Part shown: piece after piece, positions 11,801 through 23,076 of the stretch
How positions within the stretch are numbered: position 1 is the stretch's first letter
Layout: every line of letters starts with the position of its first letter
Assembly: GCF_004379255.2 (NCBI RefSeq)
Contig: NC_056036.1
Span: 496,001-560,000, forward strand
DNA: 64,000 nt
Origin: Salvia splendens
Lineage: Eukaryota; Streptophyta; Magnoliopsida; Lamiales; Lamiaceae
Direction of reading: 5' to 3'
Program-made: the position numbers and the translations under genes
The notes under the pieces: generated by a model
What the model saw: only the letters and a program-made list of their open reading frames with translations
The model's database searches: none
Told to the model about the DNA's origin: nothing

Positions 11801-12738
11801 ACTTTTACAACTTTAGCGAAGGTTCATTACTTGTTCTTTAAAGGGTGAGTAATAGTATGTCATATTTGCAAATGTATGAATTATGATACATAATTTATTT
11901 ATTTTATGAAAATAAAGAATGAATCTTATCCTAGTGGGAACATGCATGAATATATGATAGTCTTCATCAACCAAACAAACAATATTAATGGGGTAACGTT
12001 TGGTAAAACAACTATTCATTTTTTCCTTTTTCTTGATGCATCATTTTCCACTCTTCTTTATTTCTTTCTTTCCAAATCTCATTTTCAAACTGAAATGCTA
12101 TTTAAAATTCATATTCCATTCCCCCTATCCCCTTTTGGACATAATGTTTACTATCACAATTATTCTATTTCTTTTCGTTTTCTATGAAAATGAATTAAAT
12201 ATATATAGTCATAATCGACATTTTGAGGATGGAATATTCCTCAAAACTCGAAAGTCTAACGTAGTAGTAGTGGTGGCAGGAAGACATATTCCGTTCTTCA
12301 CATTACTTTTATGTTACAATAAAATTGAAAATGCAAATTATTTATAGATATGTTTAGCATAAAAGCATAACCAGTTCCTATCATTGTCTCTATCAATTGT
12401 CTTACCTTTAGTAATTTTGTGGACAAGAATAATTAAGGGAAAGATAAAGGAGAAATGCATATCCACATTGTCCTACGAGAATGATCGAACCAGAGAGAAT
12501 TTGCAGAATTCCTAGTTTTTCAAATCATCAAATCCAAAAACTGATGATGATATTAATTACATAGAAAAGTACAATAAGATATAATTAAATCATCTCTAAA
12601 CGACCTTTGGTAGTTAAAATCCCTTGAATGTCCACATTCTGCCATTTCCCCGGCTCGTATCACAAGTTTCGTACGAATTTGAAGTCATTCCGAGACTGAA
12701 TATAGGTAATTTACATAATATTTACTAAACCCAGTTAA
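8876..12738. other. Intergenic, very AT-rich in parts
   Basis: Besides the MITE at 9801-10103, the block at about 10620-11200 is extremely AT-rich, with many short ATT/AAT runs and duplicated 'ataatactccat' words. No coding or RNA gene is supported. The two overlapping frames near 11906-12347 look like chance openings in T-rich sequence. Confidence 0.5.
9801..10103. mobile_element. Stowaway-like MITE
   Basis: Left end 'tactccctccgtccgtt' matches the inverted right end 'aaggacgaagggagta'. The right subterminal part contains two further partial copies of the end ('cgggcagacgaaaaaggaaaa', shortened here to its core 'cagacgaaaaa', at about 10018 and 10056). The right end therefore looks internally duplicated. 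Confidence 0.85.
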
Positions 12739-12742
12739 AATT

Positions 12743-13061
12743 TGTTCTTACCTCAAGAAAGCCCCAATGAATTTTGTTAAGGGTGAAGTTCCCTTAACAC
12801 GATAAAAGGCAGTCGCCGGAGCTTTGCCGGTCGATCAAACTAAGATTTAGGATTGCAAAAAGATAAAATACGATAAAAGCTAAAAAGATAATTTCATATT
12901 TCTTGATTGAAATAGAAGAATACAATATCTCCTATTTATAAGACTACTCTGATTTAGGGAATAAGAAATAAAGATACTAATAATATATGGAAAGGTATGA
13001 TAAATCAATACTAAACTAAATAATAGATATATGGGATATTCTTAGAGATATTCTCGTATCA
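12743..13061 (-). mobile_element. Probable solo LTR
   Basis: The segment reads TG...CA and is flanked by AATT on both sides (12739-12742 and 13062-13065). On the minus strand it begins TGATACGAGAATATC and contains 'ataaataggagatattg', a TATA-like promoter followed by a transcript-start-like region, as expected for U3-R. A 4-bp rather than 5-bp duplication is less usual, and the flanking sequence is AT-rich, so the exact ends are uncertain. No internal retrotransposon sequence accompanies it. Confidence 0.5.
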
Positions 13062-13065
13062 AATT

Positions 13066-14013
13066 TGCATGTAACTAAAATGGGAGTCATTAACAACGTG
13101 ATGTCATCACCTACTAAGATTTCCCCATTTGGAAAGTGGAAGATGAAGAAGCAAATTGCTATTTGAACACTACTTGGTATCTTGTCTTTAACAAAAAAAG
13201 AAAGATAATAATACCATAAAAAATTAAACATCTTCAAAAAAATGTCCATTTTGTTGAAGAGAGTATCTTCTTGGAAGTAGCACTGATCACACCTTTATTT
13301 GGTCCACCTAATTATAGTGTAATCACTGAAATCAATGGTTAATATCCGTGACACGTCTATTAAATTATAGCAATAGTGTGTAGAAAACTAAAAGTGGTGT
13401 TTTATTATATGCAAAATTACACATTATTGAAATGGGTAAAGCTATGTGGCTATAATGTGGCTGGTTATAAATGGCATTTCAGTAAATGTAGGTATATTTG
13501 GATATTAATAATTTAATTGTCTCATTTAATGCTTAATTCAGTTGATAATACTACCATTAGTCTTTAATTGTAGTTTCTTTTTAATTTATTTATTCCATCC
13601 TTTATTTAGAGTAATTTGTTACTCAACTTTTTTACTACTTTGTTTTTATTTTTATTATGGTATAGCATATTTAGGAATAAAGAGGGAGAAATAGTGAGTA
13701 GGTTATTGTGGAATAAAGAGGGAGAAATAGTGAGTAGGTTGTGATGACAATGTGGAATTACATTTCCTTATTAGTGAGTAGTTTGTGATATAGTAACACC
13801 AAGGTTAAATGTATATATATTATATTTAAAATTAATTATAAATTTTAAAATATAGTAAATAATTATATTTGAATTATTTTGTATTATTATTATTATTATT
13901 GTTATTATTATTATTATAGTAACAATTTCACTATAAATTAACAGTAAATTAATCTAAAGTATAACTATTTGAATTGCTTTTATATCAATACACTGTTGTA
14001 TTTACATGTAGTA
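13066..14013. other. Intergenic with a short tandem duplication
   Basis: A 36-bp unit starting 'ggaataaagagggagaaata' occurs twice head to tail at 13674-13709 and 13710-13742. A TTA-type microsatellite is at about 13885-13918. Nothing coding is seen. Confidence 0.6.
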
Positions 14014-14042
14014 CTAGTTTTACCACCCGTGCTATGCACGGG
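14014..14042 (-). mobile_element. Helitron 3' terminus (minus orientation)
   Basis: Read on the minus strand, a 7-bp hairpin CCCGTGC ATA GCACGGG (plus positions 14026-14042) is followed by eight bases and CTAG (ending at 14014), then T. The hairpin is the same as at 5339-5353, so both ends belong to one Helitron family. The body should extend to the right, into AT-rich DNA and possibly toward the exon fragment at 15796. The 5' end was not located. Confidence 0.72.
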
Positions 14043-15795
14043 ACAAAAGATTTTTAAATAATAAAGATATATTAATAGCTAAATATATTAAAATAAAGTA
14101 TATAAAGTAAATAATCACTAATAAAGTATATAGAGTAAATATTTCGGCTGCCATATAAAGTAAATAATATATAGTATAATTAAATTATTTTATTAAACAA
14201 GTGAATTTAAACATAAATACTCACTAATAATATAATTGAAATATCAAGAATATATTTATTATTATTCAAATTTAATTATTCAGTACATACTATTAAATAA
14301 TCTGAATAGTTTTTATTACCTCGTTTTGAATAATCAAAATATGTACGTGTTTGATTACAAATAAGTGCATGTTGATTACTAAATACTTTTATAATAATTA
14401 AAAATTAGAATAGTAAAAATTGATAAAAAAAAATAATTCAATTATATAACTAAAGTGTATTGTTAAATACTCCATATTCTACTACTACATAAGTAAATAA
14501 AGTACTTCATATTCTACTACATAAAGTATTTAACATTTGAGGATAGATTAGCCTTTAAAAAATTGTTACTCTCTACATGCATCAATTTCAACTATTAAGC
14601 ATTAATTGCATAAAAATTTAATAATATTTTAAGATTATGACTGGCCATAATATGACCATTTAGCATCACTCTATTGAATTGATGATAAGTATATTATTGG
14701 TGTGAAATGTGTTGCCCCAGCAACTTTAAGCCAAGCCACCTGGAAACTTACAAGCTTCGTCTTTATCCACTTTTGATGAATTAATTGAGTGGTCAAATTA
14801 TATTAAAAAATAAAATAAATAATTGGTTGATTGTGGGCCATTAGTAATATACTAAGTATGACGCATGTCCTATGCACATAATAATATATTTTTAAAATCA
14901 ATATTAACAATTAATCATATTAGTAACAATTTTAATTATATAAAAATAAAAAACCTATACAAATCAACATTAATATAATGTCTAAACATTAAATCATGGA
15001 GTAGGAAGATAAAAATCTATCACAATAAAGAATTAAACACAATGGAAAATTACTCATCATTTTTAAAACTTCTTTATACACTACATTAACTTTAAAATTA
15101 AAATCAACCTCATCATTATAAACTAAAACCTTCAATTCTTCACAATTCGTCACTCTTCAACATAACTCATAGGTAAAATAACTCGTTTGTCATCCCGCCT
15201 CACCTAAAACTACAATAAAATAAGGAACAAAATCAATTTGCAATGCACAGAATCAATAATCAATATTTATGGCTACTTTTGCTTAACAATTTGTATAATT
15301 TTCAATAAAATTAAAGACAAATTAAATTATACATTAAATTTACCAACAGAATAATCCTTTCATATGACTCAGCCTACTTATAGATATGTATACAAAAATT
15401 AGCCAATTATAATTTCAACATAAATTTTTTAACATGGATCAACTATAAAGTAACGTAGATAGGCTAAAAATCTAATCATTACTGTTGAAAAAAAATTATA
15501 ATTAATAAAAACAAAAAGAAAGAAAATGGTGGTAACATCAATCTAAAAAAGAAAATATAGTAATGGATAAAAATGGACGGAAAGAAATGAAAAATATAAT
15601 GAAAAAAATACCAATAAGTCATAATATTTTTAAAAAATACGATGTTGTATCAAAATTGATATATAAAAATGAATGAAAAATAAAAAATATAATTAAGAAA
15701 ATGTTAAGAAAAGAAAAATATAATTAATAAAATGAAAAGGAACGAAAACATAATTAAAAAAGAACAAAATTAGCCAACCAAAGAATTTGAGGAAG
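14043..15795. other. AT-rich intergenic or Helitron body
   Basis: No coding sequence is supported. At 14851-14876 a minus-strand sequence resembles a decayed copy of the Helitron 3' end (GCAT-loop-ATGC, then 'gtcatacttag'), so nested or successive Helitron insertions are possible. The rest is A-rich and featureless to me. Confidence 0.4.
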
Positions 15796-15892
15796 CCTCG
15801 AGCTCACTGACCATGGTGTAGAATGGTTTCATGGCGTTAAGCTTTCCTCCTATGGTAAGAGCAAAAATGGTATACTTGAGTTCTATAAGGTA
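15796..15892 (+). pseudogene. Exon-like gene fragment, product unknown
   Basis: About 97 bp stand out as coding-like in an AT-rich desert. On the plus strand a frame contains 'LELTDHGVEWFHGVKL' and 'KSKNGILEFYK', then ends at a perfect plant donor AAG|GTAAGT (15892/15893). No upstream start or second exon is present. The opposite strand is also open for about 45 codons (containing 'GGKLNAMKPFYTMVSELE'), so strand is not certain. I do not recognise the protein. A solo LTR has inserted 20 bp downstream. The simplest reading is a captured or abandoned exon, possibly carried by a Helitron. Confidence 0.35.
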
Positions 15893-15912
15893 AGTAGGTA
15901 TGTGTGGATATC

Positions 15913-16398
15913 TGTTGGATATTTTAGTGTAATTGGATTAATTTGATTAATCAACGTGATCATAATGAGACATCAAATAAGTTGGAAGTGCGGAGTGTAC
16001 ACTTATTTGAATTCCTTATGATTAGACGGGGGATCGGGGGCAGCGCCCCTGAGTAGCGGGGTCCAAGGGGCAGAGCCCCAGGCTGGGGTCGAGCTGTACA
16101 GAAAATTCATCTGGAAACGTAATTTCCGAAAGTTGAAGGACTATTTTGCAATTTCCTATTCCCGCCAAAAACTGTTAAAAATAGTTGTGAAACGAAGAGA
16201 CGCGACTCTTCGTTTTCAGCCTCTTCTTAAGATCAATTTCTGGGTTCAAAGTTGTATAGAATCAACATACGAATATCTTCGAAACCTGAATTGTATTTGA
16301 TCAAATATTGATAGAATCGCCAAATTGATTTGATCTGAAAGTGTTTCACGCCTTCCAGGCCATCCGATTTGTTCACGTTTTGTTTAAACTCCCTAACA
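15913..16398. mobile_element. Solo LTR with 5-bp target duplication
   Basis: The 486-bp segment begins TGTTGGATATT and ends CCCTAACA, and is flanked by ATATC on both sides (15908-15912 and 16399-16403). TG...CA ends with a 5-bp duplication and no internal element are the signature of LTR-LTR recombination. Its middle is markedly GC-richer than the surroundings, with 'ggggcagcgcccc' and 'ggggcagagcccc' words near 16035 and 16065. Confidence 0.82.
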
Positions 16399-16403
16399 AT
16401 ATC

Positions 16404-19400
16404 CAGCCTTTAAATGACATATTTATAGGTTAAAATATTATGCACGTAACCCTTGATGTAACTGCAAAATTTAGAGGCTCCACTTAATCACCCTTTAATT
16501 ATACACAATCATTTTTGTAACTCCCACACATACACGATCATGTATTTATAAATTATACAAATGCATTTAAAAATATCTTCATTTGTAACTGCCCCACTAA
16601 TTTTAGTTTACAGTTTCTTTTTTAAAATATGACAAATGATCTCAATAACTTAATTTTGATTCCCACGTTTACACCTTCATGGTAAAACCTCCCACCCACT
16701 CCATATAGGCTTTCATAGTTCACACGATTTTAGCTGCCCTTTAATTATGCATTTTTAATTTAATATAATTTTTTAAATTAAATGGCAATCTTGTAAATTT
16801 CTCTAAAACCCCCCCTTTTATATATTGTATAGATGTATATATGTATATACTCTACAGGTGTATGTTTAGAAAAAAAATACTCCATATCGATTTTATAAAT
16901 ATTTTCAAGTTTACAAGGTTAATAGCAGTGAATATAAACAGAAAAAGTACAGAGTATAAACAACTGTAAAACAATAATGAAAACAATATATAAATAAAAA
17001 TAATCGATTTATTCATAACTACGTACAACGGAGTACATAAGAAAAGCAGTTGACGAATACAAGTGATCAAAAATAAAAGATTATAGACACTTTGATGTTA
17101 TCTACGTACCAACTAAATCCGCTAAATAGAAGTGGTCTCACAACAACTTCAAGACATATGAAAAGTTTCAAATAACGGTCACAAATCATACTGCAAAACA
17201 ACGAATTTCGCAACCTTCGTCGATAGCCTTGTCGGGTCAAGTCATTCTGATTTTATCACCTCTAATAAGAGGTGAGCATACTTTGTGTGGTCAATAGGTT
17301 TCCTCCATTCTTTTTTATTTAAATTTTATATAAATTGTTATGCATAAGACTCTACAATTACCCGCACATTAAAAATATTTTTTTGAATAATATTTTGAAA
17401 AGGTAGACCATATGATTTTTTTTTTGTAATCCAAATGTACTCTGAAATTTTCAAATATGGATCTGAAATCAAATAGTAGTTCATTTAAGTTACTGTGAAG
17501 AACACATTTTTATTGAGAATAAATGTAGTGGTAGGGTTGAGTAAGAGAAGAATTTTGGTCTGAATAGTTAAATTAAATGATCCATGTGGATGGAGTCTAA
17601 TTTCAATCTCAATAATTTCTCAATATTTGGAGTTTAGCACGTAAAAGGTGTGGCCTTAAGTCAACTGCACGTGCACAAACCTCAGTACGCCACCGTTTCA
17701 CGAGCACCATTCATTCCCTTCACGACATGTCGCCATCCCTTTGCCCCATCATTTGTTTCTATAAAACTTGTATTTATTATTAAAATTTATAATTATGAAT
17801 TGTGCACATTCTCATAAAAATAATTAAGTTTAATCAAATCTTAAAAGTTATCATAAAGTTAGGATTTGTTCATTTCACGAACAAAATACGTGTAATATAT
17901 TACTAATATTTTCTAATATAATGACGGGTTGCACATAATCACCGTGAGATGCAGTTTTACCAAAATAATCATATTACAATTTTACCAAAATAACCACGAT
18001 GAGATAATTACAAATAAATTCAAATGTCATGATTTTTCTACGGAATTTTATCAAAACGATGTCTGGTTTTCACAACTATACAATTGCGAACAAATGCATA
18101 ATACTAAGCAATTAAAGTTTGTACTTAAAAGTAGAGACATGGCCGGTGATGTTTAAAAAAACAAAAGGCACAAATTAAATGAATCGAAATAGACTAACTT
18201 ATTTGATCAATTTTGAATTCGTAAATACGATATTCGGCGGAATATTTAATTGACAATTTTGAATTCATTCTCACGTAGTATGTGTGTAGGTGAACACGAG
18301 TATTAAAATATATATTTGGATATTTTGACCACGTATTATATTATAGTGAACGACGTTATATTAATAATATGGTATGACACAATATCGATAACTAAAGTCT
18401 TAATATACTCCATATTTTATCATACTAAAGTAATCAATAAAGGCCCATACAACTCATTAAAAAGATCAACTATACTTTTTATACATACATTTAAGAGGAT
18501 TAATCCATATCGCGTGGAATTACATTATTCAGTTTGCCATTTTTAAAGTGCATATTTGACATAAGAAAATAGAAATTGACTTGGTCTAAATAATGTAAGC
18601 ATGAAACAATAAAATTTACATGCATCTAGTTTTTTTGGCCAATTATTTAAGGATAATTTGTCCTTACATTCTTAAAGTTTCATTAAATTTTAATTTTGCA
18701 TATTAACTTAAAAATTTATATTAATTTACATAATTTCATTTATTAAATTAATGTTTATATTAATACATCAAGGATGACATGAGAAATGAGATAGAATAAA
18801 GTAAAACAAATGAATTTATTTATTTTGGTATAGTACGATATTATTAAGTTAGTTAATCATGTCAAAATTTAATCATATTAATTGCAAAATCATAAAAAGA
18901 TCAATAGTCCATCACTCTGCAGACATATTTAAAGTGCTGCATTATGATGTAATGAAAATTTAGAAATTTATAGGATGATATACAGTACCTTATTCAACTC
19001 AAAATTTTAAAATTTGAGCAAAATTATTTTTAAAAAAAAATAGAAATTGACTCGGACTGTTTCATCTTTCGTTTTCTTGTACAAATGTGTAACAATCACA
19101 AGTACTATAAACATAGTAATTCCTATTAAGATAACAAAATAGGAAATAAAACACTGTTACACGATAGGTAGTTTAGATGATAACACATGGGATTGCACAC
19201 TTGCACTGCATCAAACCAAAAAAAAAAAATTCAAAACTTAGGAAAAAAGGAAAAAAAAAAAGAAAAACATAGGCCCGTTTGTTAATTTCCTGCGGACTTT
19301 AGGCTGAAAACGACACCAAATTGGCAAATAATATAGTTTTATTTAATCCAAAGTAAAATAATAATAAAAAGTAGTGAGACATGAGTGTAGAGGTGGATAG
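16404..19400. other. Intergenic, nothing supported
   Basis: AT-rich DNA upstream of the LOG gene. Small open frames (for example 17929-18156 and 18316-18546) have no recognisable domain, no splice continuity and AT-driven composition. Poly-A tracts are present at about 19220-19265. Confidence 0.55.
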
Positions 19401-19408
19401 GAATTGGA

Positions 19409-19415
19409 TATAAAA
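19409..19415 (+). promoter_or_regulatory. TATA box of the LOG gene
   Basis: TATAAAA lies 146 bp before the LOG start codon, in a 'ggatataaaaaggga' context. It is the best core-promoter match upstream of the gene. The transcription start would be about 30 bp downstream, leaving a leader of roughly 110 bp. Confidence 0.6.
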
Positions 19416-19554
19416 AGGGACCAATTGCTTCCCAATATTCCTATGCAATCTCCTCATTCCTTCCTTCCTAAACCATTCATCATTCCACAAAACTCATAGT
19501 ATTAACTTCAATCTTTTTTCACACCAAAAAAAAATTTAAGTTTGAATTATTGCA

Positions 19555-21183
19555 ATGGAAAAGAACACAAAGGCATCAAGATTCAACAGAATTTGTGTTT
19601 TCTGTGGAAGCAGTCCTGGTAAGAAGCCTAGCTACCAGCTTGCAGCTGTTCAGCTTGGAAAAGAAATGGTAATTAATTTTAAAACCCTTTTTCATATTTA
19701 TTTATTTCATCGTTATTTTGTAGTTTTTCAAAATATATGTAGTACTATAAGCTGATCACCATTAGAGTCCTTTTCTAATAAAAGAAATTGTGTAAAAGGT
19801 TGAGAGGAACATAGACTTGGTGTATGGAGGTGGAAGCATAGGATTGATGGGTTTGATTTCTCAAGCTGTGTATAATGGCGGCCGCCACGTGTTGGGGTAA
19901 TATTCAGATTATTTTTATTCTTTTATTTATTTATTTATTTATAGTATTTTGTTTTTTCAACAGGGTGATTCCCAAAACTCTGATGCCTAGAGAGGTAACC
20001 ATGTTTTATAGTAGTACTTTTTTATATATATATATATTATATAGTAAAATGGCATCTAATTAGTTAATCTTGAATAAATGGGGATATCAGATAACAGGAG
20101 AGCCAGTGGGAGAAGTAAGAGCTGTTTCTGGTATGCATCAAAGGAAGGCTGAGATGGCTAGACAAGCTGATGCTTTTATAGCCCTACCTGGTACATATAT
20201 TATATTGTTAGAAAAATTATGAAATTAGATAGAAATTTTGATTTGCTCCACAATTTTGAAAACCAATTGAAAAACATCATACGCAGGCCACCAGATATTT
20301 TCATCTGACATAATTGCGAATAAAATCCAAACATAATTTTATTTCTGATTTATTTTTAAATTTCGCGTATACTACATATGGACCAAAATATGTGGTTGGT
20401 GCTAAATTATGTGGTTAATATTATTTAAATATTAATTGTGGATGAAGGTGGCTATGGTACATTGGAAGAATTGTTGGAAGTCATAACTTGGGCTCAACTT
20501 GGAATTCACGACAAACCGGTATTTATTATAATTTCTCACCATTTTATTCAGTATTTGTAGTTATTTATGACAAATTATAATTCAACGTGTAAATTTTGCT
20601 AGAAAAATGAATTTTTTTTCATCTTTGTCAAAAAGGATAAATAGAAATATCAACGACATAATTCTAATATGAAATGGTATAAATTATAATTTACAGGTAG
20701 GTTTGCTCAATGTCGATGGGTACTACAACTCACTGTTGTCGTTCATAGACAAAGCTGTGGACGAAGGTTTCATTGCACCATCTGCCCGTCATATCATTGT
20801 GTCTGCCCAAACTGCCCATGAACTAATGTCCAAGCTCGAGGTACAACACACCCCATGCATCAACTATAAAACAAATTTATGTGGGTGAGAAAATAAATAT
20901 TTTATTAAAAATATAAATTATATTGGATTGAACTAGAGTCGATATGTACAAGATAAAATGATAAATATACTATATTACATCGATGATCATGGTTCCGAAG
21001 GATTTTAGATGAGTGTGGAGTATTATTTTGTGGTTGGTGTTGCACGTTTTCTTGTCTGTAATTAATAAATTGGTATTTAAAATGCAGGATTATGTTCCAA
21101 GACATAACGAGGATACACCAAAGCTTAGTTGGGAAATGGAACAACAATTGGGCTATACCACAAGATCAGATATTGCTCGTTGA
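19555..21183 (+). CDS. LOG: Cytokinin riboside 5'-monophosphate phosphoribohydrolase (LOG)
   Basis: LOG enzymes remove ribose 5-phosphate from cytokinin nucleotides in one step, releasing the active free base in the cytosol and nucleus. Exons: 19555-19668, 19799-19896, 19964-19994, 20091-20190, 20448-20518, 20697-20840, 21088-21183 (654 bp, 217 aa, the usual family length). All introns are GT-AG and the frame is continuous. Visible motifs are the Rossmann-like start 'VFCGSS' (15-20), '[10 protein letters not shown]' (47-56) and the lysine-decarboxylase-like signature PGGYGTLEE (114-122), with the catalytic '[14 protein letters not shown]' just before it. Nothing is broken. The neighbours are unrelated, so regulation is probably by its own promoter. 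Which LOG paralogue this is cannot be told here. Confidence 0.96.
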
Positions 21184-22397
21184 CTTGGAATTTATTAAGT
21201 GTTAATTTATTTAATTAGGCAAAGTACATATTTAATTTTGACACACATGCAACATCACATGATTAGCTAGGCCTAGGGATTTACATAGTTTAATACTCCA
21301 TTGATTAAATTTAGTGGAATTTTAATTCCATTGTTTTGTGCCTAGTGTTGCATTGTTTCCTTTGTTTGATCCTTTTTTTTAAAGTGATAGTCTCAATTAA
21401 ATTTGTTAGAAGATGTTTATTGTGTACTTTAGCAAGGTGTATTATTTTAAATCAAATAAATTATCATTAGATACTATGATGTGTGTGCACAGGGAATGCA
21501 TGTGTTGCTACATTGCATACATATTATCACACCAAAATAATGAAATAAATCAAATCAAAATAATACCAAAAAGTTGGAGGAAAGTAATAGGGCATTAGCG
21601 CGACATAAGGGACACAACAAGATTAATATTGTCGCTCTAATCCAATTAATGCATTAACCAATCAATCTTCTTCATGCTTTAAAAGTATTCACATTTATTA
21701 TTTTATCTTATAGTTTCATAATTAAGAATGCTGTGGCCTATGGGAGAAAACCAATAAGTCTTGCACAGTTGCAGCGCACGTTAGTATGATTCAAATTCTA
21801 ATTTGTCTCGCAATTAAGTTGTCTTTCTTTATTTGTACTTGTTCGTACCAAATTTTTTTCTCTAGTAATTCATTGGAAAATGAGACTTATCTTATTAGAA
21901 AGGAAAACATATCATATATAAGTAGAGACTAATTTTGGTTATGGAACAAATGAAAAAAAAAACACTTTGGGGGGGGGGGGGAGTATTACTAATTTGATCA
22001 ATTTCATCCTAACTTTTATATGTGAACAAAGGATTCAAAGTTCAAACTAAGAAAGATAAATACTAAAACTAAGGAGCAATTTAAACTTTATATTGGTCAA
22101 TCCCTGAGAGAGAAGTATTGTCGACAGAAAGTGATGTTGAAGTTATAGATAAGAACTGAAATAGAGTGTTGATTAGCAAGTAGGCTCTCCACTTTGTTTC
22201 ATACTCATGTAATAATTTAATTTAATTATGTAGTTGATGCCACGCATGGTTACCACCACATATGTATGTCTTAAATGGTGTTGGAGGTTGGGTGGGTTGA
22301 CAACACTATATGGATACTTTTGACTGCTGCCGATAATTTTTGACATAATAATATTTATTGTTTTCATTTCCTTATCAAATTGATCCAATAAGAATAA
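21184..22397. other. Intergenic after LOG
   Basis: LOG 3' flank followed by AT-rich DNA with a 13-base G run at 21969-21981. No gene is seen. Confidence 0.55.
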
Positions 22398-22617
22398 TAC
22401 TCCTTCCGTCCCTATGTAGTAGAGATGTTTCTTTTCGGTACGAGATTTAAGAAATTGTGTTAAAAGTGAGTTAAGTGAAGGAAGAATAAAGTAAGAAAGG
22501 AAAAAGATAAAGAGATGAAGAGAGAATAAAGTAAGAGAGAGTAAAATAAGAGAGAAGAAAAGTTGGTGCTTTTTACTGTAAAAGGGAATACGACTCAGCT
22601 ACAAAGGGACGGAGATT
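22398..22617. mobile_element. Stowaway-like MITE
   Basis: Left end 'tactccttccgtccct' is matched by the right end 'agggacggaga' in inverted orientation, with the purine-rich body 'gtaagagagagtaaaata' typical of the family. The element is non-coding. Confidence 0.75.
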
Positions 22618-23076
22618 ATCTGATTTATGGTTATGTTTTTATTCTTTCACTTTTCACATGTCATATTCTTTCCACCCTGCCTTGATCATCAATTCAGCAA
22701 GGCCCCGCTAGTTCAAGTCATTATCTTGTGTCAACACAGATAAGATCGTGTCACTATATATTCGTGTAGCGTGCGGATGGTGTTTGAGTTTGAATGTAGT
22801 AGATCAAATTTGTATTCAAATGAAGAGTTCCCTTAATAGGTCGTGTTCGGATTTGACCTTAACAAGGTGGATCGTCATCAGATCGACCAGATATGCAATC
22901 AACTGGCATCCATGTAAGCAAATACATATATATAGAAACAAGTTCAAGCATTTACTACAAAATTTACACTCAAGATGGATAGATATGCACATAAAGCACA
23001 TTCCCTAAGAAGCACTCTAAATATAAAAAAAAAAATCTAAGCATGAAATGGTGCAGCAAGCGAACGAACGGTTTTC

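Noticed and set aside
11906..12347. Overlapping frames of 93 and 115 codons in T-rich DNA
   Set aside because: The translations are dominated by Phe, Leu, Ile and Ser from T runs, and two frames overlap in the same strand without a domain in either.
14851..14876. Third Helitron-like 3' end on the minus strand
   Set aside because: The stem is only four base pairs and the end reads CTTAG rather than CTAG. It may be a decayed copy, but I did not list it as a feature.
17929..18546. Two small plus-strand frames in the LOG upstream desert
   Set aside because: AT-driven composition with no recognisable motif and no promoter or splice context.
22748..23008. Open frames on both strands after the MITE at 22.4 kb
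   Set aside because: No similarity, no splice continuity with the endoglucanase gene, and opposing frames of equal length suggest chance.
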